Positions 17,067 through 26,454 of a stretch of DNA of 34,302 nucleotides are shown here, one piece after another. Below the pieces are notes generated by a model. It did no database searches. It saw only the letters and a program-made list of their open reading frames with translations, and was not told the DNA's origin. The DNA lies in the NCBI GenBank assembly GCA_902825875.1, contig CADECP010000053.1:1-34302 (forward strand), in the 5' to 3' direction. Source of the DNA: an uncultured Acidobacteriota bacterium. Its GTDB lineage: Bacteria > Acidobacteriota > Blastocatellia > RBC074. Position numbers and translations under genes: made by a program. How positions within the stretch are numbered: position 1 is the first letter of the stretch; every line of letters begins with the position of its first letter.

Positions 17067-18476
17067 ATGGTAACAATAATCATTCCAGTGCTGAACGAGG
17101 CAAAAACTCTTGCCTCGGTGATTGAATTTGCTCGTCGCGATGGAGCGGTGGATGAAGTGATTGTGGTAGATGACGGTTCGACCGACGGGTCGCCGGAAAT
17201 AGCGCGGGCAGTCGGGGCCAAAGTCATTACCAGCACATTATTGGGCAAAGGGGCTTCGATGGAAGATGGAATGCGTGCAGCTCAACACGATTTGCTCCTT
17301 TATCTTGACGGAGATTTGCATGGGCTGGCAAGCGATCTGGTCCGGCGGATGATTACCCCCTTATTGCAGGACGAAGCCGATTTCGTCAAAGCTAAATTTC
17401 AACGATCAGCGGGGCGTGTTACAACGCTCACAGCCCGTCCGCTGCTTCGCACCCTGTTTCCCGAATTGGCCAACTTCGAACAACCTTTGGGCGGCATTAT
17501 TGCGGCGCGCAAATCTTTACTCAATCAATTGAACTTCGAAAACGATTATGGCGTGGATGTCGGATTGTTTTTGGATGCGGCAGTCAGCGGAGCGCGCCTG
17601 ACAGAAGTAGACATCGGCAATCTGGAGCACGACAGTCAATCGCTTGATGCTCTGAGCGATATGGCGACCCAGGTGACACGGGTGATCTTGGAACGGGCCG
17701 CGCTTTACGGACGGTTGCAAACCAATTTTATTCGTGAAGTGCGCGAAGTCGAACGACATATGCAAGTCGAACTATCCATCGTCTTTCAAAAAATTGGTAA
17801 GCCGGAAAAGCTCGCCCTCTTCGATATGGACGGGACACTGGTAGACGGGCGCTTTGTTACAGAGCTAGCCAACCATGTCGGTCGAACACAGGATTTACAT
17901 CAATTTTTGGACAATCCCGATATGGACGCTGACGAACGGACGCGACAGATCGCACGATTATTTGCCGGAGTTCCACAATCCGTGTTTGTCGAAATTGCGC
18001 GTAGTGTTCCGCTAATGCCTTTGGCCAGCGAAGTGATTGTGGAACTTAGAAAAGCCGGATACCGCGTCGGAATCGTTTCAGACAGCTATTTCACCGCCAC
18101 GGAAACTGTGCGGCGGCGTGTTTTTGCTGATTTCAGTATCGCCAACGTGATGAAATTTCGTGACGGCAAAGCTACTGGTGAAGTCCGGCTGGCTCCGGCA
18201 TTGATTCATCCTTCCGGTTGCCAGCTTCACGCGCATTGCAAGGCCAATGTTTTGCGGCACGTGCGAGAAAAAATGCACCTCAACCCAGAAAAAGTTCTTG
18301 CTGTAGGTGATGGCGAAAATGATGTTTGCATGTTGCGCGATGCCGGTTGGTCGGTTGCATTTCAACCTAAAACCAAAAATGTAAGTGCCGCTGCACAGAT
18401 TGTAGCCTTGGAATCGTTGGCAGAAGTTATCAACTACGTTCAGGCGAACCAGTCTGAGCCATTGAGCACGATCTAA
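17067..18476 (+). CDS. Fused GpgS-like glycosyltransferase and HAD phosphatase
   Basis: This 469-residue fusion has two enzyme domains. The N-terminal part (1 to about 215) matches glucosyl-3-phosphoglycerate synthases (GT81): DDGSTDG at 35-41, the metal-binding pair around DGDL (81-84), GRVTTLTARPLL (116-127), FPELxxFxQPLGG (131-143), GYGVEIG-like YGVDVGLFLD (161-170), and a His188 in the position of the metal-binding histidine of mycobacterial GpgS. The C-terminal part (about 247-440) is a SerB-like HAD phosphatase with the nucleophile motif DMDGT (253-257), SDS at 338-340, Lys392 and GDGEND (414-419). It may make glucosylglycerate from NDP-glucose and 3-phosphoglycerate in two steps. The assignment of the phosphatase substrate is inferred. 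A similar mannosyl enzyme cannot be excluded. AAAGGA precedes the ATG. Confidence 0.75.
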   Translation: MVTIIIPVLNEAKTLASVIEFARRDGAVDEVIVVDDGSTDGSPEIARAVGAKVITSTLLGKGASMEDGMRAAQHDLLLYLDGDLHGLASDLVRRMITPLLQDEADFVKAKFQRSAGRVTTLTARPLLRTLFPELANFEQPLGGIIAARKSLLNQLNFENDYGVDVGLFLDAAVSGARLTEVDIGNLEHDSQSLDALSDMATQVTRVILERAALYGRLQTNFIREVREVERHMQVELSIVFQKIGKPEKLALFDMDGTLVDGRFVTELANHVGRTQDLHQFLDNPDMDADERTRQIARLFAGVPQSVFVEIARSVPLMPLASEVIVELRKAGYRVGIVSDSYFTATETVRRRVFADFSIANVMKFRDGKATGEVRLAPALIHPSGCQLHAHCKANVLRHVREKMHLNPEKVLAVGDGENDVCMLRDAGWSVAFQPKTKNVSAAAQIVALESLAEVINYVQANQSEPLSTI

Positions 18477-18478
18477 AA

Positions 18479-20257
18479 ATGAAATGGCGGCGAGTAATAA
18501 TGGATCGGATTTCCAACCCAATCTTTGGACACTGGCGCAATCGCTTTGCTGCAAGCCTGGGCATTGAGGTCGAGCGCAAGTTCGAAATATATCGTGGCCT
18601 GTCGGAAACGGCGACGCTGTTTGATGCGAACTACTGGCTTCAAATTCTTTTTGCAGCGGGTGTCGCAACTCTGGGATTGGTGCTCAACAGCCCGGCAGTC
18701 ATCATCGGTGCAATGCTGATTTCTCCTTTGATGGGACCGATTCTTTCGGCTGGTTTAGCCCTGGCCGCCGGTGATTTGATTCTCGGATTCAGAAGTGTCG
18801 TCAAACTGTCTATCAGTTGCCTGGCAGCAGTCGGCTTTGCCGTGCTACTTGTTGGCTTGTTGCCATTCAAAGAAATGACCGACGAAATTGCGGCGCGCAC
18901 TCAACCCAACACGCTTGATCTGGCTGTAGCGCTTTTTTCGGGGGCCATCGGTTCAATCGCCACCTGCAAAAAAGCGGAAGGCGTGGTCACTTCAATTCCG
19001 GGCGTAGCAATTGCCGTTGCGCTAATGCCGCCTTTATGTGTCGCCGGTTATGGAATTGGGCTGGCCCTGAGTTTGAATATGGCGGAAGGATTCCGCGTCG
19101 CAAGCGGTGGCGGACTGCTGTTTCTAACAAATCTTGTCGCCATCAGCTTTACAGCAATGCTTGTTTTTCTGGCACTGCGTATTGACGCTTCCCCAGTCAA
19201 AGAAAAAATCCGCGAATGGAGGCTCACGAACTCTGAAACAAACTGGGAACGAACCTTGTTATTACGACTGCACATCCCAGACAAACTTCGCCAGATTGGT
19301 GGATTCCCAAGCCGATTTTTCGTCATCCTGATCCCCTTGTTGCTGATTTTATTTCCCCTCAGCCGGTCATTCAGCCAACTCAAACAACAGTACCAACAAC
19401 AGCGGCGAGAAAATATCGTTCGACGGATTACCAACGGCTCCTGGCAGCAGGGTTTTGCCAAACTTCCAAATGGCGAACAGCGTTCGGTACTGGATCAAAT
19501 TTTGATTTCCGAATCGAACGGCAAATTGACCTTGGCGCTGCGCGTGTTCACCAGCACACCATACACAGCGACAGAAAAAAGCGAGTTTGCACATTTGATT
19601 GCTGCACGTATGGACCGTCCTTTGGATTCGGTTGAAATCCAGTTGCTGGAAATCCCCACTGCCGCCGGGATGTTGGCCGCCAGAGCACGCGAAGAAAAAA
19701 CAACCGAAGCCCCGCTGACCGTCGCGCAATTGCGTGCGAATTATTGGCAAAGCTTGCAAACTGCGTTGGCCGGATTGAAATTTCCGCCCGCAGCTCAATT
19801 GGTTGATTACAGCGTGGTAACTGGCGGCGTGGAATCTAATCGGGTAATCATCAATTATTTTGCCGAAAACGATGTCACGATAGATGCACAAGCTCTGATT
19901 ACCGAAGACGTGCGGGAACGGTTGTCTGATCCGACTCTGGCCGTTACCTTTCAGCGTCTGCCAGTCAGCTTCGGCCCGCTCAACTTTCTCCGCCACAATG
20001 CCGTGCTCAGCGCCGCCAATCTGTATTTGCTGTCACAAGTCGCAAAAGTGTTGCAGGCTCATCCGAATTGCCGTGTCGAGATTGTCACGCAGCACGAATC
20101 AACCGAAGCCGCCGAATTGGATCAGGCGCGCGCCAATGCGGTGATTGAATATCTGGTTGCTGAGGCGCAACTTGACCGTTCGTATTTCACTATTTCGCCG
20201 GAGCCGGCCTCAGGCCGCAACGTCTTGCTTAAATTGCAAGTGGCGAGCAAACCTTAA
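18479..20257 (+). CDS. DUF389 membrane protein with OmpA-like C-terminus
   Basis: This 592-residue protein begins with a DUF389 membrane region of about six helices (53-235), including the family signature SPLMGPIL (72-79) and the small-residue-rich stretches around GAIGSIATCKKAEGV (155-169). One more helix at about 279-297 leads to a long soluble region. The last 90 residues (about 502-590) resemble an OmpA/peptidoglycan-binding domain (LSQVAKVLQAHPNCRVEI, then RANAVIEYLVAEAQ). Function is unknown; the genes around it suggest an envelope or osmotic role. The start is 2 bp after the upstream stop with no clear ribosome binding site, so coupling is likely; an internal ATG at 18500 is an alternative. 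Confidence 0.8.
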   Translation: MKWRRVIMDRISNPIFGHWRNRFAASLGIEVERKFEIYRGLSETATLFDANYWLQILFAAGVATLGLVLNSPAVIIGAMLISPLMGPILSAGLALAAGDLILGFRSVVKLSISCLAAVGFAVLLVGLLPFKEMTDEIAARTQPNTLDLAVALFSGAIGSIATCKKAEGVVTSIPGVAIAVALMPPLCVAGYGIGLALSLNMAEGFRVASGGGLLFLTNLVAISFTAMLVFLALRIDASPVKEKIREWRLTNSETNWERTLLLRLHIPDKLRQIGGFPSRFFVILIPLLLILFPLSRSFSQLKQQYQQQRRENIVRRITNGSWQQGFAKLPNGEQRSVLDQILISESNGKLTLALRVFTSTPYTATEKSEFAHLIAARMDRPLDSVEIQLLEIPTAAGMLAARAREEKTTEAPLTVAQLRANYWQSLQTALAGLKFPPAAQLVDYSVVTGGVESNRVIINYFAENDVTIDAQALITEDVRERLSDPTLAVTFQRLPVSFGPLNFLRHNAVLSAANLYLLSQVAKVLQAHPNCRVEIVTQHESTEAAELDQARANAVIEYLVAEAQLDRSYFTISPEPASGRNVLLKLQVASKP

Positions 20258-20285
20258 CAACAATTCTGTCGAGTCAGGAGAAACG

Positions 20286-21185
20286 ATGGAAAAATTGCAG
20301 GTATGGCAACAATGGTTAAGCTCTATCCTGAATTACCCATTGCTGAAATTGGGTGGAGCCGTCATTTCGTTGTGGACATTCGTGTATTTTATTTTGTTAT
20401 TGGTGCTGCTTTTTTATATGGCGGGCAAGTTACGCAGCTGGATAGTAAAGAGCATTTTGATCAGAACAAATCTTGATCTGGGCGCACGGCAAGCGATCGG
20501 TTCAATTGCTCGTTATCTGACAATCTTGATCGGCTTGCTGGTAGTGGCACAAACAGTCGGGATTGATCTGACGACTCTAAATGTCCTTGCCGGCGCTGTC
20601 GGCATTGGCGTCGGGTTGGGTCTGCAAAACATCACCAACAATTTCATCAGTGGCTTAATCATTCTATTCGAGCGCCCCATCAAGGTCGGCGACCGCATAG
20701 AAGTTGGCAACGTGGATGGAGACGTCAGGGAGATTGGCGCGCGAAGCACAACAGTGGTCACCAACGACAATATCTCAATTATTATCCCCAATTCGAAATT
20801 CGTCACCGACAACATCACCAACTGGAGCTATACCGATCCGACCGTGCGTTTCCGCTTACCGGTTGGCGTGGCTTACGGAAGCGACGTGGAAAAGGTGAAA
20901 GAACTGTTGCTTGAAGTGGGACGTGAAAATGCCGATGTGTTGACTGAGCCGCAGCCAAAAGTCTGGTTTCGTAGCTTCGGCGAGAGCAGTCTCAATTTCG
21001 AGTTGCTGGTCTGGAACACCAGTCTTGTGCATCGCAAAGGGCAATTCATCAGCGACCTGAATTTCGCCATCCACAAAAAGCTGAAAGAAAACGGTATAGA
21101 AATTCCGTTTCCCCAACGCGACCTGCACATACGAACAGGAACGAAAAGTTTGACCCAATCCTTATTCGACGACAAAGCAGGATAA
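20286..21185 (+). CDS. MscS family mechanosensitive channel
   Basis: This 299-residue small-conductance mechanosensitive channel opens under membrane tension to release solutes during osmotic downshock. There are three hydrophobic helices, about 20-45, 72-92 and 97-125. The last is the pore-lining glycine/alanine helix (LAGAVGIGVGLGLQN, 101-115) and is followed by the family signature NFISGLIILFERPIKVGD (119-136). The beta domain and C-terminal cytoplasmic domain are complete, with PNSKFVTDNITNWS (168-181). I chose the ATG at 20286 because CAGGAGAAA precedes it; an in-frame upstream ATG at 20145 would lie deep inside the DUF389 gene. The gap to DUF389 is 28 bp. Confidence 0.92.
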   Translation: MEKLQVWQQWLSSILNYPLLKLGGAVISLWTFVYFILLLVLLFYMAGKLRSWIVKSILIRTNLDLGARQAIGSIARYLTILIGLLVVAQTVGIDLTTLNVLAGAVGIGVGLGLQNITNNFISGLIILFERPIKVGDRIEVGNVDGDVREIGARSTTVVTNDNISIIIPNSKFVTDNITNWSYTDPTVRFRLPVGVAYGSDVEKVKELLLEVGRENADVLTEPQPKVWFRSFGESSLNFELLVWNTSLVHRKGQFISDLNFAIHKKLKENGIEIPFPQRDLHIRTGTKSLTQSLFDDKAG

Positions 21186-21276
21186 ATCGAAGTGGTGTAG
21201 ATCAATCACACAGTCGTTATTCCAAGTATGCTCGGCGCAACCGCGTCATTTGAAGTAGTGTTAAAGGAATCTCCTT

Positions 21277-23127
21277 ATGCTTGATATTCCATTGAACATT
21301 GCCACACTGAAAGCCGCCATCACGATTCTGATCCTCTTACTGGCGATCTACAATTTTATCCGCGAAACAATTCCTCCCGATTTGACGGCGCTTTTAGCCT
21401 TGCTCGGTTTGCTGGTGACTGGCGTGTTGACTCCCGGCGAAGCCTTTTCAGGTTTCAGCCACCCGGCGACAATTTCTGTCGCCGCCGTTCTGGTTTTATC
21501 GGCGGCAATTGAACGCACAGGCGTTTTGACGCTTGTCGCCCGGAGGGTACTGGAACCAATCGGCAAATCGGAATTGTTGCTGACCATTGTGATAATGCTG
21601 TTGATTGGAGGGCTTTCCGCTTTCATCAACAACACCGCTGCTGTGGCGATCTTCATTCCAGTCGTGCTGGATGTATGCCGTCGCACACAGACCAGCCCCG
21701 GACGAATTCTGATGCCCATGTCCCATGCGGCGACAATTGGCGGCATGTGTACGCTGGTTGGCACTTCGACCAACTTGGTGGCTCACGAATTTGCATTGAG
21801 TCAGGGGCTGTCCGGTTTTTCAATGTTCGAGTTTGGCAAAGTCGGTGGGCCAATGATGGTCGCGGGCTTTGCTTACATGTTATTCATCGGTCGTCGCTTT
21901 TTACCAAGCAATCAACCCGGCGAATCATTCACTCCGATAAGCACCGGCAATTATCTGGCAGAAATTCTGCTGTCCACTAATTCGTCCTGGATTGGCCGCG
22001 AAATCTCAGCGGCGAATTTTGAACGCGATCACGATGTCGAATTGACCGGCGTCATCCGGCAAGGCAAGCCATTACGCTTGAATCAATCCGGGTTACAGTT
22101 TGCTTTGGGAGATTCTTTGCGAGTGCGCGGTTCATTGGAAAAGGTGCTGGCGCTGTCAGCACAAGAAGGGTTGGAATTGCACCGCCCCAGCCAAATCAGA
22201 TTGCCGTTGAAACCGGGCCAACCAAGTTCGACAACCAAAACCGAGCAGGCAGACACCGGCAGTGACCTGGAATTGTTACTGGCGGAAGTCGTCGTACTGA
22301 CAACGTCCGGGCTGATTGGGCAAACTTTGAAATCCGTTCGATTCGCCGAACGATTCGACGCTGTGGCTCTGGCATTAAGACGACGCGGCGATTTACAAGG
22401 ACGACCATCAACCTTGCCATTGCACGCGGGTGATGTTTTGGTTGTAGAAGGAACGACAGACGCAATCAAGGCACTGGCCGAAACTCAAGGTTTTCTGGTC
22501 ATTGGCACTCCGTCCCACGCCGAACAGCGAACAGGCAAATTGATACTGACTTTGGCTACATTGATTGCGGTCATTGTCGTGGTTTCATTCGGACTGGCTC
22601 CGATTGTCACTGCGGCGACTGCCGGATGTGCAGTGTTGATGTTGACGGGTTGCCTGCGTCCGCGTGAAGCGTATCAGGCAATTGACTTGAGCCTCGTGTT
22701 TTTGCTCGCCGGATCACTGGCGCTCGGTTTGGCGCTGGAAAAAACCGGAATGACAGAATTCCTTGCCAAAGGTCTCGCGGGTTTGAGCGGATACACAGGC
22801 CCTTATCTGGTGCTGTTTGGATTTTTCATCGTTTCGGTCGTTATTTCCGAACTAATGTCGAATAGCGGAACTGTTGCGCTGCTTGGCCCGATGGCGTTTT
22901 CTGTGGCGGCACAAATGGGAATCAATCCGATGGCGTTGCTGGTGGCGGTGACGTTTGGGTCTTCCGCCGCATTCGCCATGCCGATCGGTTATCAAACAAG
23001 CCTGATGATTTATGGTCCAGGCGGTTACAACTTCAAGGATTTCATCAGAATGGGCATTGTGCTCGACTTGATCCTGGCAATTTTGGCGCTCTGGCTGATT
23101 CCTCACTTCTGGCCGTTGATCAAGTAA
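21277..23127 (+). CDS. SLC13-type permease with two RCK_C domains
   Basis: This 616-residue membrane transporter of the SLC13/ArsB-like ion-transporter superfamily has two transmembrane halves (about 1-210 and 415-615) separated by a soluble pair of RCK_C (TrkA-C) domains, about 220-298 and 327-406. Duplicated transport motifs are visible as [12 protein letters not shown] (117-128) and [12 protein letters not shown] (527-538), in reentrant-loop positions. RCK_C domains usually bind a ligand or ions and regulate uptake. The substrate may be sulfate, a dicarboxylate or another anion; the sequence does not decide. AAAGGA precedes the ATG. The 91-bp gap to MscS suggests it could have its own promoter, though no clear one is visible. 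Its stop is 6 bp from a convergent gene. Confidence 0.87.
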   Translation: MLDIPLNIATLKAAITILILLLAIYNFIRETIPPDLTALLALLGLLVTGVLTPGEAFSGFSHPATISVAAVLVLSAAIERTGVLTLVARRVLEPIGKSELLLTIVIMLLIGGLSAFINNTAAVAIFIPVVLDVCRRTQTSPGRILMPMSHAATIGGMCTLVGTSTNLVAHEFALSQGLSGFSMFEFGKVGGPMMVAGFAYMLFIGRRFLPSNQPGESFTPISTGNYLAEILLSTNSSWIGREISAANFERDHDVELTGVIRQGKPLRLNQSGLQFALGDSLRVRGSLEKVLALSAQEGLELHRPSQIRLPLKPGQPSSTTKTEQADTGSDLELLLAEVVVLTTSGLIGQTLKSVRFAERFDAVALALRRRGDLQGRPSTLPLHAGDVLVVEGTTDAIKALAETQGFLVIGTPSHAEQRTGKLILTLATLIAVIVVVSFGLAPIVTAATAGCAVLMLTGCLRPREAYQAIDLSLVFLLAGSLALGLALEKTGMTEFLAKGLAGLSGYTGPYLVLFGFFIVSVVISELMSNSGTVALLGPMAFSVAAQMGINPMALLVAVTFGSSAAFAMPIGYQTSLMIYGPGGYNFKDFIRMGIVLDLILAILALWLIPHFWPLIK

Positions 23128-23133
23128 CCGGGA

Positions 23134-23454
23134 TTATGACTTGGACTTTGGCTTGTATGGATTGACGCGATAGCGTTTTTTGACTTTCTCAGGGTCGGGT
23201 TTCAGATAAAAGCTGACCTGCTTTTTGGGGTCTTCGCCGATCCTGACGAAGATCAAAATGCCCAGATCAACGCGGTTTTTGTGCCAGGCCAATTTGGCAT
23301 GAAACTTTTCCGGCAACCCGTCCACGACGGTTTCATACTCCTGCGTCCAAGCCTCCAACACCGTCCGCCCCGAAGGATTCACGACAATCTGAAAGCCTTC
23401 GATTTCCGGCTCGTCCGGCAGCAGCGCCAACACTTCAAATCTCGACAGTTGCAT
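23134..23454 (-). CDS. Hypothetical 106-residue protein
   Basis: I do not recognise this family. The 106-residue soluble protein has no signal peptide. It has a mixed alpha/beta composition and a strongly basic C-terminus (KKRYRVNPYKPKSKS). It converges with the SLC13 gene, leaving 6 bp between the stop codons and no visible terminator, so the two transcripts may overlap. No clear Shine-Dalgarno sequence precedes the ATG. The coding quality of the frame and the compact length make it plausible as a real gene, but it could be a lineage-specific orphan. Confidence 0.6.
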   Translation of the reverse strand: MQLSRFEVLALLPDEPEIEGFQIVVNPSGRTVLEAWTQEYETVVDGLPEKFHAKLAWHKNRVDLGILIFVRIGEDPKKQVSFYLKPDPEKVKKRYRVNPYKPKSKS

Positions 23455-23510
23455 GGCGGCATTCTACTAAAAAAATTTTGATGGGAATGATACCAACTTC
23501 ATTTTCTTCC

Positions 23511-23563
23511 CGCTTACGTGGGTGGAGGCGATGAAATGAACGCCTCGAAAGTTCACCGTAAGC
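23511..23563 (+). other. Structured leader upstream of a secreted-protein gene
   Basis: A composite hairpin can form: CGCTTAC (23511-23517) with GTAAGCG (23557-23563 register), then GGTG with CACC, then GAGGCG (23525-23530) with CGCCTC (23541-23546), about 17 bp in all with a small bulge on each side. It lies between divergent genes and 85 bp before the secreted-protein start. It is followed by a separate 7-bp AAGCTTC palindrome (23576-23598). There is no T-run, so it is not a terminator; a leader or regulatory RNA structure is inferred. Confidence 0.4.
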
Positions 23564-23647
23564 GCGCACTGCCCCAAGCTTCACAATGATGGAAGCTTCG
23601 ACAGACGCAAACGCAATTGATTGATCCGTCACACAAGGAGAAAAACC

Positions 23648-24157
23648 ATGACTACCCGTAACAATGTTCAGATGCGCCTCGTTTCCCTTTTCGCTTTTGT
23701 CGTGTTGTCGCTGACTGTTGCCGCAAACGCTCAAACTTCGCTGCCCACGCCCACGCCGATTTCGGCTCCGACCTCCGGGCTGGAAGTTTTTTTGAAATCG
23801 GGAGCTTATTCGATGCGCTACTCTGTGGACAATGAAGGCAAATTCAGTCTGGGCACGTTGCCGGAAGGAACGTACAAACTGACTTTTGGCTTCAGTTCAA
23901 ACGCGAATGCGAAATCGTTTTACGACACGCGCTCGAATTCGGCTAAAGCCACAACGGTTGAAGGCGTCAAGGAAGGCACGCTCGGCTTTGTCTGGGATCC
24001 GCGGCAAAACCAGTTATACGAAGTGAAAAATCTGAACTTCCAACTGGTTTATGAAATCAGCTTTGAAGCAACGGGCGGCAAAGAAGTTAAAGGAATCGTC
24101 AGCGCTATCGCAATTGACGACAAAGGCGTAAAGGTCGCGCCGCCCAGCACGAATTGA
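23648..24157 (+). CDS. Small secreted protein of unknown function
   Basis: This 169-residue protein has a clear signal peptide: a charged start (MTTRNNVQMR), a hydrophobic core, and an ANA cleavage site after residue 28. The mature part opens with a Pro/Thr-rich linker and then a strand-rich domain containing GKFSLGTLPEGTYKLTF, a pattern typical of carboxypeptidase-regulatory-like or SpaA-type beta sandwiches. The C-terminus is also strand-rich. I cannot name a function; an exported or periplasmic adhesion or structural role is only a guess. AAGGAGAAAAA precedes the ATG at 23648. A strong hairpin terminator follows. Confidence 0.72.
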   Translation: MTTRNNVQMRLVSLFAFVVLSLTVAANAQTSLPTPTPISAPTSGLEVFLKSGAYSMRYSVDNEGKFSLGTLPEGTYKLTFGFSSNANAKSFYDTRSNSAKATTVEGVKEGTLGFVWDPRQNQLYEVKNLNFQLVYEISFEATGGKEVKGIVSAIAIDDKGVKVAPPSTN

Positions 24158-24184
24158 GTGAATCGCCCCTGGAAAAATACTTTG

Positions 24185-24223
24185 CCGAAAGGTCACGTAG
24201 CCAACTGGCTCGTGGCCTTTCGG
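24185..24223. terminator. Hairpin terminator between convergent genes
   Basis: A 13-bp stem with one G-U pair (CCGAAAGGTCACG at 24185-24197 with 24211-24223) is extended inwards by AGCCA/TGGCT, giving nearly 18 bp. It is followed by CTTTTC on the plus strand and, on the minus strand, by CAAAGTATTTTTCC. It sits between the secreted-protein gene and the M20 peptidase gene and could serve both. Confidence 0.75.
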
Positions 24224-24238
24224 CTTTTCAGCTTCGTA

Positions 24239-25762
24239 CTACTTCATCGTCAGCAGGGCCGCCATCGTTTCAATTCCATCCCATAGATTTTGCAGCCGCA
24301 TGTTTTCGTTGGCACTGTGTTGATTGTTGTCGTGGTTGGCGATGGGGATGCCGATGCAGGGAGTCCGCAAATTGTCGGTGAAAATGTACAGCGGAACGCT
24401 GCCACCGAGCGTAGGCATCAAAATCATTTTGCCGTGCGCACTTTCGACGGCGGCGACAATGGCTTTGGAAATCGGCAAATCCAGCGAAGTTTTGGAAGCG
24501 TTGTAACCGCCTTGCCGAGTGATTTTGGCAATCTTCGGATATTTCAGCCGAGTCGCGTCGTCAGGATCGGTTTCGACGACGTAGTAGCCTTGCGCGCGAA
24601 TGTGAGCGATGACTCGGTCAACCGCCGCGATGTGATCCACGCCTTTGACCAGGCGAATATCAATCGAAGCCGTCGCCGTAGAAGGAACCACATTGCGCGC
24701 CGTCGTCCCAACCGAAGAACTGACGAAACCGCGAATGTTCAATGACGGCAGGTTAATCAGTTCGGCGAGTTTTTTGCCGCCGCCTTCGCTCCATCCCAAA
24801 CCGAGTTCGCGTTTGAGCAAAGCGTCGTTGTCGGGAGCTTCGGCAAAGGCGCGGCGTTCCGTTTCACTCAACGGCTCAATGCCGTCGTAAAAGTTTTTGA
24901 CCAGCACTTGCCCGTCGTCGTCTTTCATCGAAGCCAGCAGTTTCGACAGCATCAACGCAGGATTAGGCGCCCAGTTGCCGTAATGCCCACTGTGCAATTC
25001 GCGGCGCGGGCCGTAAACGGTGATTTCAAATCCTGTGACTCCGCGCGCGCCGAAGTAAATTTGTTGCCGCCGAGTTTGGTCCACCGGGCCGTCGCAAATC
25101 AGCCAGGCATCGGCCTTCAACAAGTCGCGGTATTTTTCGACAATCTTTTCCAGATGCGGCGAACCGGCTTCTTCTTCGCCTTCAAAGAAAAATTTGAGAT
25201 TGGCGTTGATGGCTATGTTATTCGTTTTGATCGCATCCAGCGCCGCACAAATCGCAATCACCGGAGCTTTGTCATCGCCGGTCGAACGCGCATACAAACG
25301 CCATTCGGGATTGAACGGCTGACCTTTGGCCGGAAATGGAATGTCTTTGCCGCCTGCTTCCAGCGAAGCTGAACGCAGCGTCGGCTTGAACGGATCGCCG
25401 CCTACCCATTTGGCAGGTTCGACCGGCTGGCCGTCGTAATGCGCGTAAAAGATCAACGTGCGCGTCGCGCCCGGCGTCAAAATTTCTCCGTAAACAACCG
25501 GCGGAGCTTCGGGAACTTCCAGTAATTGAGTCTTCACGCCTCGGCGTTCCAGCATCTGCACGATCAAATTGGCATTACGTCCGATGTTCGCCGTATCCGA
25601 AGCGACGTTCGGAATCGAAAGCAGGCTGACGTATTCGGCCATGATTTCGTGCTCGTGCATTTGGCGATAAGCCTTAGCCGCCTTTGCCGCAGGCGAAGTT
25701 TGCGCAAACGATGAAACGCAAAATAGTGACAACAATGCGATCAAAAGTAGTTTGGTTTTCAT
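24239..25762 (-). CDS. Secreted M20-family metallopeptidase
   Basis: This 507-residue zinc-dependent hydrolase belongs to the M20/M25/M40 family (carboxypeptidase or dipeptidase type). A signal peptide (MKTKLLLIALLSLFCVSSFA, cleavage before QTS) exports it. Metal and catalytic residues are in place: His108 and Asp110 in YAHYDGQ, Asp163/164 in STGDDKAP, Glu196-198 in EGEEEAG, Asp224 in CDGP, and His482 in NQHSANEN. The dimerisation domain includes HSGHYGN (257-263). The substrate is probably a di- or oligopeptide. It lies 7 bp downstream of the YkgJ-like gene, so the two are likely co-transcribed. Its ribosome binding site is weak, consistent with coupling. Confidence 0.9.
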   Translation of the reverse strand: MKTKLLLIALLSLFCVSSFAQTSPAAKAAKAYRQMHEHEIMAEYVSLLSIPNVASDTANIGRNANLIVQMLERRGVKTQLLEVPEAPPVVYGEILTPGATRTLIFYAHYDGQPVEPAKWVGGDPFKPTLRSASLEAGGKDIPFPAKGQPFNPEWRLYARSTGDDKAPVIAICAALDAIKTNNIAINANLKFFFEGEEEAGSPHLEKIVEKYRDLLKADAWLICDGPVDQTRRQQIYFGARGVTGFEITVYGPRRELHSGHYGNWAPNPALMLSKLLASMKDDDGQVLVKNFYDGIEPLSETERRAFAEAPDNDALLKRELGLGWSEGGGKKLAELINLPSLNIRGFVSSSVGTTARNVVPSTATASIDIRLVKGVDHIAAVDRVIAHIRAQGYYVVETDPDDATRLKYPKIAKITRQGGYNASKTSLDLPISKAIVAAVESAHGKMILMPTLGGSVPLYIFTDNLRTPCIGIPIANHDNNQHSANENMRLQNLWDGIETMAALLTMK

Positions 25763-25769
25763 GGGATTT

Positions 25770-26327
25770 TCAGGTTTGAGTTTGAAGAATGATGTTCGCC
25801 ATCGGCACTCGCTGGCCGCTGACTTCGTCGCTGATTCCTTGCTCTCGACAATGCTGCAAATTCACCAGAGCCAGCTTCAGATTCAAATCATCCAGCGGAA
25901 CCAGATGCGTTTCGTCCAGATCGTCAACAGCGTTTTCCCCTGTGAAATTCAGCGGACAAAAATCTACTTCCGGCTGTCCGTCTTCGGCTTCCAGCAACAG
26001 CGGCAAACCTTGAGTGCGGCAGATCAACGGACGCGATTCGTAAATCGCACAACGATCATCCATTAACATCGGACAAGCCAGCGGTTTTTCGCGCGCTTCC
26101 GATTCCAAAACTGCGCGGGCTTGTTCTTCCAGCCGAGCGCGAAACAATTCCGGCAAAGCGTCAAAAGCAACTCGGACGGCGGCGGCTTCGACGGCAAAAA
26201 CAGACAAATGATGATGACAGCATCCGCTGCAACCGGAACGGCAAACCAGATGCCCGGCGTAATGCGAAGACAACTTTGCAGTCAGTTGATTCACTTGTTC
26301 GATCAATTGGCGATAAGATTCGGTCAC
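25770..26327 (-). CDS. YkgJ family cysteine-cluster protein
   Basis: This 185-residue protein of the YkgJ / UPF0153 group is predicted to bind zinc or iron through conserved cysteines. The cluster C-x3-C-x2-CC is at 29, 33, 36 and 37. Further cysteines follow at 85 (CPML), 93 (RCAIYESRPLICR), 103 and 124 (CPLN), as in the family. The role is not well understood. The start is a GTG at 26327 without a clear Shine-Dalgarno sequence. It heads a two-gene unit with the M20 peptidase and is divergent from the small membrane protein gene. Confidence 0.88.
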   Translation of the reverse strand: MTESYRQLIEQVNQLTAKLSSHYAGHLVCRSGCSGCCHHHLSVFAVEAAAVRVAFDALPELFRARLEEQARAVLESEAREKPLACPMLMDDRCAIYESRPLICRTQGLPLLLEAEDGQPEVDFCPLNFTGENAVDDLDETHLVPLDDLNLKLALVNLQHCREQGISDEVSGQRVPMANIILQTQT

Positions 26328-26454
26328 GCGGGCGATTGTAATCGAAGACAGAGAATTTGCTGAAACATCACCGCGCGACGCCCCGTATGGCGAGGTGCAA
26401 CAATGTGCGACATTTTCTTAACTCAATTTACCGTGTCAAAGGAGGCTTGTACTT

